Shown in pieces: positions 14,260-24,656 of a stretch of 64,000 bases of DNA. The notes under the pieces are model-generated. The model was not told the origin of the DNA, searched no databases, and worked only from the letters and a program-made list of their open reading frames with translations. Where the stretch lies: positions 62,001-126,000 of the forward strand of contig JAGTXO010000052.1 in NCBI GenBank assembly GCA_019448385.1. The letters are read 5' to 3'. A program made the position numbers and the translations under genes. The DNA comes from Diacronema lutheri. Its lineage: Eukaryota; Haptophyta; Pavlovophyceae; Pavlovales; Pavlovaceae. Each line of letters begins with the position of its first letter. Position 1 is the first letter of the stretch.

Positions 14260-15454
14260 CGAGGCCGACGCGGCCACGCTCGAAGACCGGCGCTTCGTCG
14301 AGATCCCGTCCGAGTCGGATGACGACGGCGACGACGACGAAGACGACTGCGACAGGGACGACAACGATGCGCACGATGGCGGCGCGCTCTCGCGCCGCCG
14401 GCGGTCGGGCGTGCCGCCATCGCTCTCAGTCGCTCAGTTCGAGCAGTGCTCGCAAATCATACAGCGCGCGGCGCGCGGCTGGGTGGCACGCCACCAGCTC
14501 GAGCGGCTTGGCATCCTTTATGTGACGCTCCTCGACGGCGTCGGCCTCGAGGTCGACGGCCTTCGCCGCTCGGCGCAGATGCGCTGGCACGCGGAGCTGA
14601 TCGTCACGGGCGACCGGCGCGCTGCGACGACGGAGCGACGCACGCACGACGTCGGTATGACCGACGCGCTCCAGAGCACGGTGCACTGGGGGAGCACGTT
14701 TGCGATCCTGTGGCGCGGCGCACGCGCGCGCCTCACCGTGCGCGTGCGTGATCAGAACAACCTCGACCTCGGGCCCGTCAGGCAGCCGGTCGCGGCGGTT
14801 CCCCTCCTCGTCTCCGAGCTCCCGTCGCCCGCCGCCGACGGCGCGTACAGCGGCGGCGAGAGCGACAGCGAGCCGCGCGCGCACGAGATGACGCTCACGC
14901 TCGTCCCGTCCTCTGTCTTCTTCGGCGCTGACGCAAACTTTGGGCTCGGCGTCTTCGGCGGCGGCCTGCCCTCCGCCGCGGCTTTGCGCGCGGCCGCGCA
15001 GCGCGAGAGCGCGGCCGTGCGCAGGCGCGACTCGCTCGTGCCCGTCGCCGCGCAGGGAAGCGACGCGCGCGACGAGCGCGCGCGCGGCCAGCTCGCGGCC
15101 AAGCCGGCCGCGGCGCGCGCCGGCGGCGCGCGCAAGCGCGGCGCCGAGCGCGATGAGCCCGTCGTCAGCTTCTTCGGCAAGGTTCGGCTCGCGGTCGCGT
15201 ACCGGCCGCTCCTCAGCGCCGAGGCGGACGCGCTGCTCGGCACGCCCGTCGCGTTCGAGCTGGCGGACGGCGACGGCGGCGCGCACAGGGCCTCTGTGTG
15301 GGAGCAGATGGCGCCGACGCGCATGTTTGGCGCGCGGCGCACGACCGTCGGTCGCGGCGTCGACGCGACGGCGCCGAGCGTCGGCAGCCTCTGCCTTCGG
15401 CTGAAGTACTGGGACTCGAGCCAGGCGGCGCACGCCAACGCGGCGCAGGATTAG
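449..15454 (+). CDS. VPS13-family bridge-like lipid transfer protein
   Basis: Predicted 4385-residue protein of the VPS13 family, which forms hydrophobic grooves that move phospholipids between membranes at contact sites. Six exons: 449-8448, 8655-9317, 10300-11183, 11516-13341, 13497-13573, 13747-15454. Junctions restore family sequence, for example VVTVVPR|YIVFN and SNHVVW|YEQNAVGW. Seen: a hydrophobic segment at residues 3-30; VAB-type beta repeats around 2110-2690 (AVRNLLPTPILMRV, VWVVNKTSLKLSYFD); an ATG2_C-like C-terminal region around 3425-3640 (GNPFAAVSRIGGDV, HVGEGIYMCAQILGVG, KPIEGGREAGLAG); an IQ motif near 4053 (IIQRAARGWVAR) followed by a C2-like segment (LYVTLLDGVGL). Long Ala/Gly/Asp tracts and a 15-nt QPSQP repeat at about 3961-4080 interrupt it. 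The ATG at 449 begins the hydrophobic segment; upstream frame is low-complexity. Family assignment is firm at the C-terminus and weaker for the N-terminal 1500 residues. Confidence 0.82.
9375..10077. repeat. 37-bp minisatellite, 19 copies, in VPS13-like intron 2
   Basis: Nineteen near-identical 37-bp units (start gcccctccccggcctgccat) lie in tandem within the intron 9318-10299. The only variation I noticed is one C/T position (actatggg versus actacggg), with C in about five units. Because 37 is not a multiple of three, every frame reads through it open and gives the same repeating peptide, which is a decoy and not protein. The near-perfect identity indicates recent expansion or homogenisation. 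Confidence 0.95.
10120..10290. repeat. C-rich imperfect repeat before a 3' splice site
   Basis: Long runs of C alternate with a recurring segment resembling ctgctattcgctcgcgt, about three times, directly before the acceptor at 10299. It forms the polypyrimidine tract of the intron, made of C with very little T. Confidence 0.8.
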
Positions 15455-15683
15455 GCGTGGGATAGGCGTTGGGTGGGACGCTTCTCGATCGCAGCGCGAA
15501 AGGCCGGCAGGACCCCGCTCGCAGTCACTGCCCAGGCTGTGCCGGCATCTCGAGTCTCGACGGACTCGACTGGCCGTGTCTGATCAGAATCAGAATCGGA
15601 CGAAAGTTCCCAAGGGGTGCTTGCTGGCCGGAAAGTTCCCCGAGACCCAAAACCCGATGCGATTTTCTCGCTGCCCACGTCCG

Positions 15684-17096
15684 ATGGTCGCCGCCCAGAA
15701 AATCTCGCTGCTGCTCCTCTGTCTCGTCGCACATGCCGACGCGCAGACCGCCGGGCGACGTGCACCCGCAAGACTGATCGACGTGCGTGCGCTCCGAGCG
15801 CAGCGTGTCCGCATGGCGCCACGGTCTATCGGTGGCTCCGCCGCAGGCGTGCACAGCGCGAGCGCCCTCGACTACTGCTCGGCGAGCCTTTCGGTCGAGG
15901 CGCTGCGCGCGCACCTCGGCACCTGCACGACGTCGATGCTTGCGCTCACCAAGAAGGAGGCCGCCAACCTCGGCCACGCGGGAGCGAGCTTCATCGCGCT
16001 CGCGCGCATGCATGGCGCGTGCCATTGCAACGCCGCGGGGGATCGTACTTGCCGTGTCGCGCATGCGGGCGGTGTGCAGCATGGCGCGTACCGCGGAGCG
16101 ACAGTTGCCAAGCTGCTCAACAGCTCTTTTTCCATGCTCGCGCAAGCACCAATCGTCGGCGGGCCGCGCGAATGCGCGCCGCGCGCGCGCGGGTTTGAGC
16201 GCTGCCACCTGTCGCGCGGGCCAGCGTGGACGGATGCTGCTCGTGCCAAGACGGGCAGGGCGGTGCTACTCGAAAACGGAGGCATCTATGCAACATGCGC
16301 GTGCAATTCTGGCCAGCCAAACGGCGGCACAACGTACGTTGCGCCGCTCAGGCTGTGGCGGCGGTCCGCGCGCGGCGCGCTGCGCGCGGCGCTTCCCGCA
16401 CGCGATGGTTGCTTGCTGGCCGCGCCAACCGATCGGCAGCATCCGGGCGCGCGCGGCGGCCAGCTCAGCCGCATCCTTGTTTGGGCACGCGACCGGCCGT
16501 ACATGCTGTGGGATGTGCGTGCGAGCGGCGGAGCTCTCTTTGCCGCCCTCGATCTGCGGCCCGTGCGGATGTCGGCGAGGCAGGCGGCGCTGCTCGCGCC
16601 GGTCCAGCTTGGCAAGCCGTGCGCGCTGGCGCGCATCCACCCAAACGTGTCGCCGCTCCGCACGCGTGAAGATGGGATGGCCGTCCAATTCGCCGCCGGG
16701 CCAGTGAATCTTGTGGCGTCGCGCGAGTTTCTCTTTGCCGGCCACGTGCGCTACGAGCACGCCCTTTGCCGGCGTGTGCCCAATGCTACGCTGGCGATGG
16801 TGGGGCGCTCGCGCCACACCGCCACGGTCTTTTTCACTCTGCGCGACCATCCGCCCTTCACGTTGCACCGGATGAGCCACGAATTGTGCTTGCCACACGC
16901 AGGAGAGTGGACGGCCACCGGAAGCCGCGAGCATGATTTGCGCTGCGGCGCACTTCAGTTTGTCACGGGGATGGAAGCCGTCGGCGCAGGCGCGCAGCTG
17001 CGCCTGAGCTACGGCGCGAACGACTGCTCGGCGATGGTGGCGTTTCTACCGATGCGCGCCATGGTCGACATGCTGCGCCCTTGGCCGCCGCCGTGA
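15684..17096 (+). CDS. secreted protein of unknown function with YGxNDC-type C-terminus
   Basis: Single-exon 470-residue protein. The ATG at 15684 is chosen because it opens a clear signal peptide (MVAAQKISLLLLCLVAHADA, cleavage expected after ADA). The mature part has many cysteines, no further membrane span and paired aromatic/hydrophobic strands. The C-terminus reads LQFVTGMEAVGAGAQLRLSYGANDC. From memory this resembles a tail seen in poorly characterised glycan-processing or glycosyltransferase-associated proteins of protists, bacteria and large viruses; that link is inference. It ends 47 bp from the stop of the converging gene. Likely a secretory-pathway or cell-surface protein; no catalytic motif was identified. 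Confidence 0.65.
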   Translation: MVAAQKISLLLLCLVAHADAQTAGRRAPARLIDVRALRAQRVRMAPRSIGGSAAGVHSASALDYCSASLSVEALRAHLGTCTTSMLALTKKEAANLGHAGASFIALARMHGACHCNAAGDRTCRVAHAGGVQHGAYRGATVAKLLNSSFSMLAQAPIVGGPRECAPRARGFERCHLSRGPAWTDAARAKTGRAVLLENGGIYATCACNSGQPNGGTTYVAPLRLWRRSARGALRAALPARDGCLLAAPTDRQHPGARGGQLSRILVWARDRPYMLWDVRASGGALFAALDLRPVRMSARQAALLAPVQLGKPCALARIHPNVSPLRTREDGMAVQFAAGPVNLVASREFLFAGHVRYEHALCRRVPNATLAMVGRSRHTATVFFTLRDHPPFTLHRMSHELCLPHAGEWTATGSREHDLRCGALQFVTGMEAVGAGAQLRLSYGANDCSAMVAFLPMRAMVDMLRPWPPP

Positions 17097-17143
17097 TTCC
17101 GGGGTCGGCGCGACGCGCACAGTCTCAGAGCGGCGATGCGGAC

Positions 17144-19099
17144 TCAGAGCGGCGCAAAACCGAAGAGTAACAGCGGCGTGCCCGCCGCCGCCGCCGCCGC
17201 CGCGCTGCCCGCGCCGCCAAGCGAAAGGTCCGCGCTCAACAATTCAAACGTGAGCGGGAAATCGCGCGCGCGCACGTCGAATGTGGCGTCGAGCAGCTCG
17301 TCCTGCGCGAGGTTCGAGTCGACGGGGATCGCGCAGCCCGCCGTCGCGCACGCCGACGAATACCCGTGCGCATAGCCGTAACGGTTACCGTGGTGCAGCA
17401 GCATGAAAGTCGTCCCCGCCGTGTACGCGTGCGGGCGCGTGAAACCTGCCGGCGACGCGTGGTACGGAAAGCCTGGCCCGAGCGCGCGCGCGCGCGCTGC
17501 GCTCGCCGCGGCGTACGCCGCCCCGCTCGGCTGCGCGCGGTGGAACCAGCCGCCGCCCGAGCTGCCCGTGCCACGCGAGTGCGCGCCGCCCGCGCCAAAA
17601 GATCGGGAGGATGAGCTGCCGCCGCCTCCGCCGCCACCCGGACTGAAACCGCCGCCTTTGAGCAGCCGCCGGCCCGCGGGCTGGGCGGACGGCTCGCCCG
17701 CGCCATCGGCCACGCCCATGTGCGCGCGCGACCCCACGCCGCGGCGCTCGCCGTCGCGCGCACCGGCGCGCGCGGCGGCGAGGCGGCGGCGTCTGCGCGA
17801 GGCGGCATCGAAGGAGTCCGCTGCGTAGATCGGGTCGGTCGCCGCCCCGTCGAGCTCGCCCTCGACGGCCTGCGTGCAGAGGCGGGCGGTGGAGGCGTTG
17901 CACACCACCGCCGTCTCGGTGAGGTAGAGCAGCGGGTAGCGTTTTGCCGGCAGCAGCGTGCGGCCACCGCTGCCGAGGATGCGGAACGCGACCGAACCTT
18001 GGGAAAACGAATCCCGCGCGAGGCGCACGAAAAACGTTGATGACGAGGCAAACGGCCACACGCTGCCAAACGTCGGGAAGTGGTCGCGCTCGACGCGCAG
18101 CGACGACGGCGCGCTCGCCGCGGCCGCGGGGCACGCCTCCTCCTCGTCCAGCGGCAGCGAGAGCCAGTGCGAGCTCAACGCGACCTGCGCGTACTCCTGC
18201 TCGGCCTGCGGCGCGGCCAGCGCGGTTGGCGTGTCGAGCGCCGCTCCCGCGCTCGTTGGCGCCGGGCAAAGCCCAAAGCTGAGCCACACGTCCGCACCGT
18301 CGGGCGGCGCCAAGATGGCGAGCAAGGCGAGGAGCACGCAAGGCGCACAGAGGCAGCAGCTCAAGCGGCAGACGCTGCCGCCGCACGCGCCATCGCTCGG
18401 CGCGCGGCGTGGGTCGCCGCCGTCTGAGTCAGAGTTGGAGCGCAGCCTGCCGCTGCCATGCGCCGCCGCGTACCCGCCCACGTACCCGTCGTATCCGCCG
18501 CTGCTGTGCCGGCCGGCGACGGGCGCGAACGACGAACAACGGCCGTCGCCATCGTATGCATCAGCCGCGCCCGCCGCCGTCTCGTGGCCACTGCCAGCTC
18601 CGCCGGCTCCGAGCGCACCGTCGCGGCCTCGCCGAAGCGTTACACCGCCGCCCTGCCCGCCGCGCCCGCAAAGGCCGAGCTCAGCGGCGGGCGCGTCCGC
18701 CGCCGAGTCGGACGAGCGCGCAGGCATCGACGGCTCGACGCCGGGTGTCGCCGCGCCGCTCGTGGGGTCGGGCCGCGCGCTCGGCGGGCCCACGCGCGCG
18801 TACGCGTAGGCAGGAGGATGCGGATCCACATCAAAGCTCAGCTTGCCCGCAATCTCGCCACGCGCGCCGTGCATGCTCACATGCTCCTCGCCAGCGTGCG
18901 CGCGCGCGCCGCCCTCGACCTCGTCGCGCGCGCAGCCGTTCAGCGCCGGCCCACGCGGCGCGGGGCGCGCATCAAAACCGTCGCCTCGCATGCGATCAAC
19001 GTCGTCACTCGAACCGGAGCGCTGCTTGGCGTACGTGCGCGCGTCGGGCATGGCGCCGCCCGAGCCCGGGGGCTCGCCTAGCCCGCCGCTCTCCATCAT
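17144..19099 (-). CDS. unrecognised single-pass membrane protein, Cys-rich span
   Basis: Open frame of 651 residues from tandem ATGs at 19099, no intron needed. I do not recognise the family. Residues 1-240 are hydrophilic and disordered (Gly, Ser, Ala, Tyr). A cysteine-rich hydrophobic helix follows at about 247-268 (VCRLSCCLCAPCVLLALLAI), then about 380 residues including SLRVERDHFPTFGSVWPFASSSTFFVRLARDSF, split here only by description, and a Tyr/Gly-rich part with HHGNRYGYAHGY. The lack of an N-terminal signal suggests a type II or internally anchored topology. Convergent with the secreted protein at 15684. An AT-rich palindrome lies just upstream of its start. Confidence 0.6.
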   Translation of the reverse strand: MMESGGLGEPPGSGGAMPDARTYAKQRSGSSDDVDRMRGDGFDARPAPRGPALNGCARDEVEGGARAHAGEEHVSMHGARGEIAGKLSFDVDPHPPAYAYARVGPPSARPDPTSGAATPGVEPSMPARSSDSAADAPAAELGLCGRGGQGGGVTLRRGRDGALGAGGAGSGHETAAGAADAYDGDGRCSSFAPVAGRHSSGGYDGYVGGYAAAHGSGRLRSNSDSDGGDPRRAPSDGACGGSVCRLSCCLCAPCVLLALLAILAPPDGADVWLSFGLCPAPTSAGAALDTPTALAAPQAEQEYAQVALSSHWLSLPLDEEEACPAAAASAPSSLRVERDHFPTFGSVWPFASSSTFFVRLARDSFSQGSVAFRILGSGGRTLLPAKRYPLLYLTETAVVCNASTARLCTQAVEGELDGAATDPIYAADSFDAASRRRRRLAAARAGARDGERRGVGSRAHMGVADGAGEPSAQPAGRRLLKGGGFSPGGGGGGGSSSSRSFGAGGAHSRGTGSSGGGWFHRAQPSGAAYAAASAARARALGPGFPYHASPAGFTRPHAYTAGTTFMLLHHGNRYGYAHGYSSACATAGCAIPVDSNLAQDELLDATFDVRARDFPLTFELLSADLSLGGAGSAAAAAAAGTPLLLFGFAPL

Positions 19100-19636
19100 T
19101 CCCCGTTACTTCAGTGGATACAATAGCTGTTTTTAAAAACTATTGCATCCTCTCGCCGGTTTGCGCCTCGGATGAGAGCGCGCGGCGCGAAAGACGCGCG
19201 ATGTGGAGAGTTTGGCTCTGGACGCGGTGCTCGACACGCGGGCGCCTGGAGCAGGGCGAGGCATGGCAGGCGAATGTCGGCTGCGCATCAGCGGGCGCAT
19301 CAGGCTCTGATGCACTAACGGCGCTTACGTCAGGACAGCGGGGTCAGCACCAGCTGCGGGTGATCGAGTAGCCACCAATGTCGTCGAGAGCCCCAACGCG
19401 CCGATCGGTAGCACGCCTCGTGCGCCGTCGCCCGTGCCGGCGGCGCCGACCAGCCTGTCGCAGCAGCCATGAAGACGACGGACAAGGATCGCACCTGCCG
19501 CGTGTCAGTCAGTCTTCTGAATCCTGATCCTGGGCTCGCTGTCACTCAGTCAGCTTACAAAGTCGACTCCATCGTCAACGGCCCTCAAATTGCGCTCGTT
19601 TTGCGCGGGAAACGCGCGTCCAAGTCCTCCGCGGCG
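19100..19636. promoter_or_regulatory. divergent intergenic region with AT-rich palindrome
   Basis: This 537-bp space separates two divergent genes and is visibly less G+C-rich than its surroundings. At 19116-19150 lies an imperfect palindrome with arms near GGATACAATAG and CTATTGCATCC around GTTTTTAAAAAC, 17 bp from the start of the minus-strand gene; the centre could serve as a TATA-like element. An ATG at 19469 is in frame with the USP gene and would add 56 residues; it is an alternative start. Nothing else recognised. Confidence 0.4.
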
Positions 19637-22600
19637 ATGGCGGAGGACCTCGTGCTTGCCGGCAGCCACCTGCGTGAGATGCTGGACGCGCCATTCACGA
19701 AGCAGGCCGTCTCGCGCGCGGTGCTCGCGCAGACTCGTGCGCGCCGCGCACGCCGCGCCCACCCTTGCGCGGCGCGCGCGCGCGCGGCGCGCGCGCGCCT
19801 CCCCCGCCTCGGCGTGCGGCGTGGAATTGAGGCGCACGGCCGCCGGACGGCAATGCCGCGCCGCTCGCGCCGTCCGCCGCATTGCGTGTGCCCCCGTCGC
19901 GCAGCCGACGGCGAGAGCTGCCTCCTCATCGCGGTTGCACCTGCTGCACCCGAGACACTGCGCAAAAAGGTACGCGCGCGAGAGAAGTCGCGATCGAGAG
20001 CCAGAGCGCGCCGTCACGCTCGCGTGCATTTATCATCCCGCGCGCGCTGCGCGTGCATGCGCAGCGCCCGTCGCCGAGCGCCGCCGAGGCAGTCGAGAGG
20101 TTTGGCAAGATGCGCGAGCTCGAGGTGTTCACAGATGGCGTGGACGGCAAGTCCGCGCACGGCGGCAGGCTCGCCGTGCTCATCCGTGCGGCGCCGCCAC
20201 GCAAGCTCTGGCTACGCGCGCGCGTCGACGACGCGCCCGGCATGCGCGCGCTCGACGCGATCGTCGCCGCCGTGCGCGCCGGGAGCGCCGCGCGCCCGCA
20301 GAGCGCGGCGCGCGCGGACGGGCGCGCAGACGGGCGTCCAGACGGCGGCGTGCGCGATGCAACGGATGCATTGCCAATGCGCGAGGAAGCTGTGCGGCTG
20401 CTGCGCGGCGCAGCGCCGTCCGGCGCCAATGGCGGCACGGCCGGACCATCGCTCGAGCGCCGCCGGCCCGACGCCGCTCCGACCGGGGGCGCACTGCACG
20501 CCGGCCGCGCCGGAGACAGCGCGCCCGACCGGCCGCTCGCGTCGCTTGGGCACGGCGCGCCGTCTGGCAGCTTTGGCGCACGGCCCAGGCCGCGGCCTGC
20601 CGCCACCCACGCGCCCGGCGCGCTCGACGGCACGGGCGCGCGCGCGAGCGCGGGCATGCGGCCGAGCTTTCGCGAGGCGGCGCGCGGGGGCCTCGCGCCG
20701 CGGCCGTTCCGGCCGTTCGGATCGCACGCGGAAGCGGCGACGCCGCACGCCGTCGCGCCGGCGAGCACGCCCGTGCCGCGCCGCCTCTCGCCCGCATCCG
20801 CCCTGCAGGCATCCGCCGCGCCGACGGTGCGGGCGCCGCTCGCGTCCGCGCGCACCGGCAGCGATGGTGGGTGGCCGTTACGCGCGTGCGGCTCGCCGCC
20901 AGCCGCCAACGCGCCGGGCGCGCACGTCGGCCCTCGCGCGGGCGCGCTCGCGCCTGGCTCGACCTCGTCCGCTGCGCGCCAGCTGCTCGGCAGCCTGGGC
21001 TTCGTCAACCCGGGCACGCTGTGCTACGCAAGCGCGACACTCGTCGCGCTCTGCCACGCGCGCGGCTTCATCAACGACCTCGCCGCCGAGCTGCTCGGCG
21101 CGCGCGGCGGCGCGGTGACCAACCACGCAGCGCTTGGCCTGGACGCGCGCGAGCGCGCGGCCGCTGCGCCAGCAGCCACGTCCGTCGCTGAACGCGAGTG
21201 CGTCGCGCCTCCAGCCGTCGCCGCGGCCGCGCCGTGCGCCGCGGCGCTGGCGCTGTTGGGCACAGAGTACGCGCGGCGGCTGCGAGCGTGCAGGCGCGCG
21301 CTGCACGCCGCCGCCGGCGCGGGCGTGCCGCTGCTCGGCACCGGCGGCGCTTGCGCCGGTGAGAAAGCACTCAGCGCGCTGCCACTGAAGCGCGAGGTCG
21401 GTGTGAAACGGCGACGCTTCGTTTCAAACTCGCAGCAAGACGCACACGAGTTCCTCATCGCGCTCCTCGACATTGCGCACACCGAGCTGGGCGCGCACGG
21501 CGCGCGCGCTGACCGCGCGCAGCCTCCGGCGCGGCGTATCCGGGCCAAGGTTGGCCCGGACACACCGCCCGCCATGCGGCGAAAGGACGAGGGGCGGCCC
21601 ACCGCCATGGACGCGACCATCATTGATCTCGGGGCGGACGAGGCGGACGAGGGGGCGTGCGAGCACTGCGCGTCGGCCGAGCGTGCCGACGCGGCTGCGG
21701 ACGCGCGAGCCGCGCGCGACGTGGCGGCCCCGGCCGCGGAGAGCCTCGCCTCGCCTGCGCTGCAGTCTGCATCCACCCTCCAGTCTGCATCCACCCTCAC
21801 TGGCGCGCCGCCTTCGCACGCCGGCGGCGCGCAGGCGTCGCCACGCGGCGCGCGCACAGTCCGCGTCGCTGAGCTTGCGCCGCGCGCGGACCCGGCCGCG
21901 CCGTCGCCGGCGCCGGCGCCGGCGCCGACCGAGCACGCTCGCAGCTGCGTGAGCGCGCACTTCGAGTGCATGCTGGTGCGCAGTTTCAAATGCGAGCACT
22001 GCGGCCACTGCTGGCGGCTGGCGCGGCCGGAGGTTTGCCCTGGCCTCTCCCTCGACCTACCCGACCGCGGCGAACGCGCAGGCTGCGCGCGCGACGGCGC
22101 GGCTGGCGATCGCGCCGAAGGCGAGCCGCTGCGTCTCTCGCAGCTCGTCGCGTCCTACTTCGCCCCACAGCTCCTCGAAGTCACTTGCGACGCGTGCAAG
22201 GTGAGCGCCGGTCGCGCGCGCGTCACGCTCCAGCTTGGCCGATTGCCACCGACGCTGCTCCTGCACCTCAAGCGCTTCACTGTCGAGCCGAGTACGGGTA
22301 GGCCGCTCAAGGTGCGGCGCGCGGCGCACGTCCGCCCGCGGCGCGAGCCGCGTCGTAGCGGCGGACGGGGCGTGCCAAGGCCGGGCGCAGAGCGCGCGAC
22401 GCGCGCGTGCATGGCTGCGCGGCGCAGCTGTTAGGGTCCCGTCGCTGCACGTGAAGCATGCCGCTTGCCGTTGCGATCGGCGCGAGCACGTCGCTGCCAG
22501 CCCTCTCGCCGCGCAGCCCGCTTTCCGCCGTGGCTCGTGCCCCGCATAACCCGTGCGGCGACCGCGCCCGCCACCCCGCGCGCACGCGCACGCCCACGCG

Positions 22601-24531
22601 TGTTTCGCAGCGCAACGATCCCGTCTTGCTCGAGCGTGATCTCGACATGCGCTCCTGGTGCGCGCAGGACGCGCACGCTGCGCAGCCGCCGCCGCTGCCG
22701 CGCCTGCCGTCCTCGCCGCCGCCGCCGCCCAAGGGCGGCCTGCCGCTCGGCGCATGCGGCGTGATCGCGAACAGCGGCGCGCTAGAGCGTCAAGCGATGG
22801 TGCCACGTGCGACGCCCAGCGGCGCCACCGTTGACGGCTGCGGCGTGAGCGGCGCGCCGTTCCAGCAGCTCGCCGCCGCCGGCGCGCACGCGCCGCGCAA
22901 GCTCTTCAACGCGGCCGCCGCACACGGTGCGGGCAGCATGGGCTACGGCGCGGCCCCCGGCGCGGGCGCCGCATTACAGCGCGGCGCATGCGCACGGCCC
23001 GTGGAGTTGCCCGCCGCCCTTGGCGGCGTGGCCACCGGCGGCACGTCCCATGGCCGCAGGATGCAGCTGGCGCTCGGTGCAGGCGCGAGGCCGGCGAATG
23101 CGGTGGTTGCACGGCCGTTGCCGCCTCCGCTGCTCGCGCGCGGAGGGCTGGGTGGCGGTAGGCCAGTCGTGATTGGCGGAGGCGGCGGCGGCGGCGGATG
23201 TGGGGACGGCGGCGGCGGTCTGGCGCGCGCGGCTGCGGCGGCTCGGCACGAGCGCGACGGTGCGCACGAGGAGGCGCAGATGCTGCGCGCGATCGAGGCG
23301 AGCGAGCTGAGCTTTGCGCTCGAGCAGTCGCGGCTAAGCGCGCAGACGCACGCGCGGCGCGACGGAGAGCGGCGCGGCGGCGCGAACGTCGGAGGCAATG
23401 GGCGAGGCGACGGCGCTGGCGCCGCTGAGAGCGTCGATCTCTGCGAGACGGACGATGATGGCGACGATGGCGGCGGCGCTGCTGCAGCTGCAGCCGTCTC
23501 GGCAGACGCGGCGAATGGAGAGGAGCGTGGGCTTGAGGCGGCACGGCCGCGGGCGGACCGTGGCGGCCGCAAGGACGACGCGAACGCTGCTGCCTGCGGC
23601 GCGCTCGACGAGCGTCGCGACGGGCGTGATGGCAAGGGTGGACGAGGCGATGCCGACGAGAACGGCCACGATGGTGGCGACAAGGAGAACTCGCACTCGC
23701 AGCCGCGCTCGCAGCCGAGCCCCGCGCGCGCTGCGTTGCTAGCCTCGCCAGCTGCTGCGCGCGCCGAGGCTGCGCCGCGCAAGCGCTGCCGCACCTTTCC
23801 GACGGGCACCCTTGACGACGGCCAGCTATCGGCGGGCGCGCGCGCGGTGTACAGGATTGAGGTGCGCAGTGCAAGTGTGGTAGTGTGCGCTCCTACCTCC
23901 ACCTGCCTCCGCCTGCGATCACGCTGGCCTTCGCCCCGCCAGTGCCTTGCAGGGGTCGCGTGGCTCACGGCGCATGACACGCGGCACGGCCGTTGCGCGC
24001 TGCGGCACGGCGCGCTCGTTGCCTGCGCCGTCCGCACCCGTTCTGCCCCTGCGCATCTCGCCCTTGACCGCCCCCCCCCCCCCCCCCCCCCCCCCCCGCC
24101 CCCCTCCCCGTTCCCCTCCCACCAACACCGCGCTAACGCCTTTCCTGCTCGCGCGTGCTCCAGGCTGTCGTGCGCCACGGCGGCTCGAGCGCGCAGTACG
24201 GGCACTACGACGTTGCCACGCGCGAGGCCGAAACGGAGCGCTGGATGAATCACGACGATCTCGCTGTCTCGTTGGTACGCGCAGCCCCACCGACCAGCTC
24301 GCGCTGAGAGCCGCGCAGCGCCGCGGACGCATCGGCTACCAAAGCATGGCTCACCACGGCATGCCATGCAGCGGATCCAGCGAGCCTGACTCGCGCCCGT
24401 GATGCGCCGCAACGCCCGTGCGACGCGGCACGGCTCACGCGCAGGCGGGCGGCGACGAGGTGCTGCGCGAGTCGAGCATGCTCACGCAGGCGTACCTCCT
24501 CGTTCTCACGCTCGTGCCGCCAGGCTCGTAG
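19637..24531 (+). CDS. ubiquitin-specific protease (USP) with UIM-like insert
   Basis: Deubiquitinating cysteine protease of 1255 residues. Exons: 19637-19736, 20093-22311, 22611-23861, 24164-24274, 24445-24531. The catalytic Cys box GFVNPGTLCYASATL puts the nucleophile near residue 344, and SQQDAHEFL follows near 481. A zinc site candidate (CEHCGHCW and CDAC) precedes LLLHLKRF. The His box AVVRHGGSSAQYGHYDVATR, with the catalytic His near 1204, is recovered only after joining exons, and AYLLVLTLVPPG ends the protein. Between the two halves of the fold is a roughly 400-residue insert with a ubiquitin-interacting-motif-like helix (MLRAIEASELSFALEQS), an arrangement known from the USP37 group. 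The N-terminus contains strands then a helix (LAVLIRAAPPRKLWLRARV...ALDAIVAAVRAG) that may be a PH-like fold. The first exon is the least certain part. Confidence 0.82.
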
Positions 24532-24656
24532 CGGAAAGCGGACGCTGCGCCTGCTCAGCGCCAGCACTCGTTCAGCTGATGCCCTTCGCTCCCGCACATT
24601 CCTTCAGCACGGCAGCTGACAATTGCAAAGACTCCCTCGTTGCACACCCTCATTTC

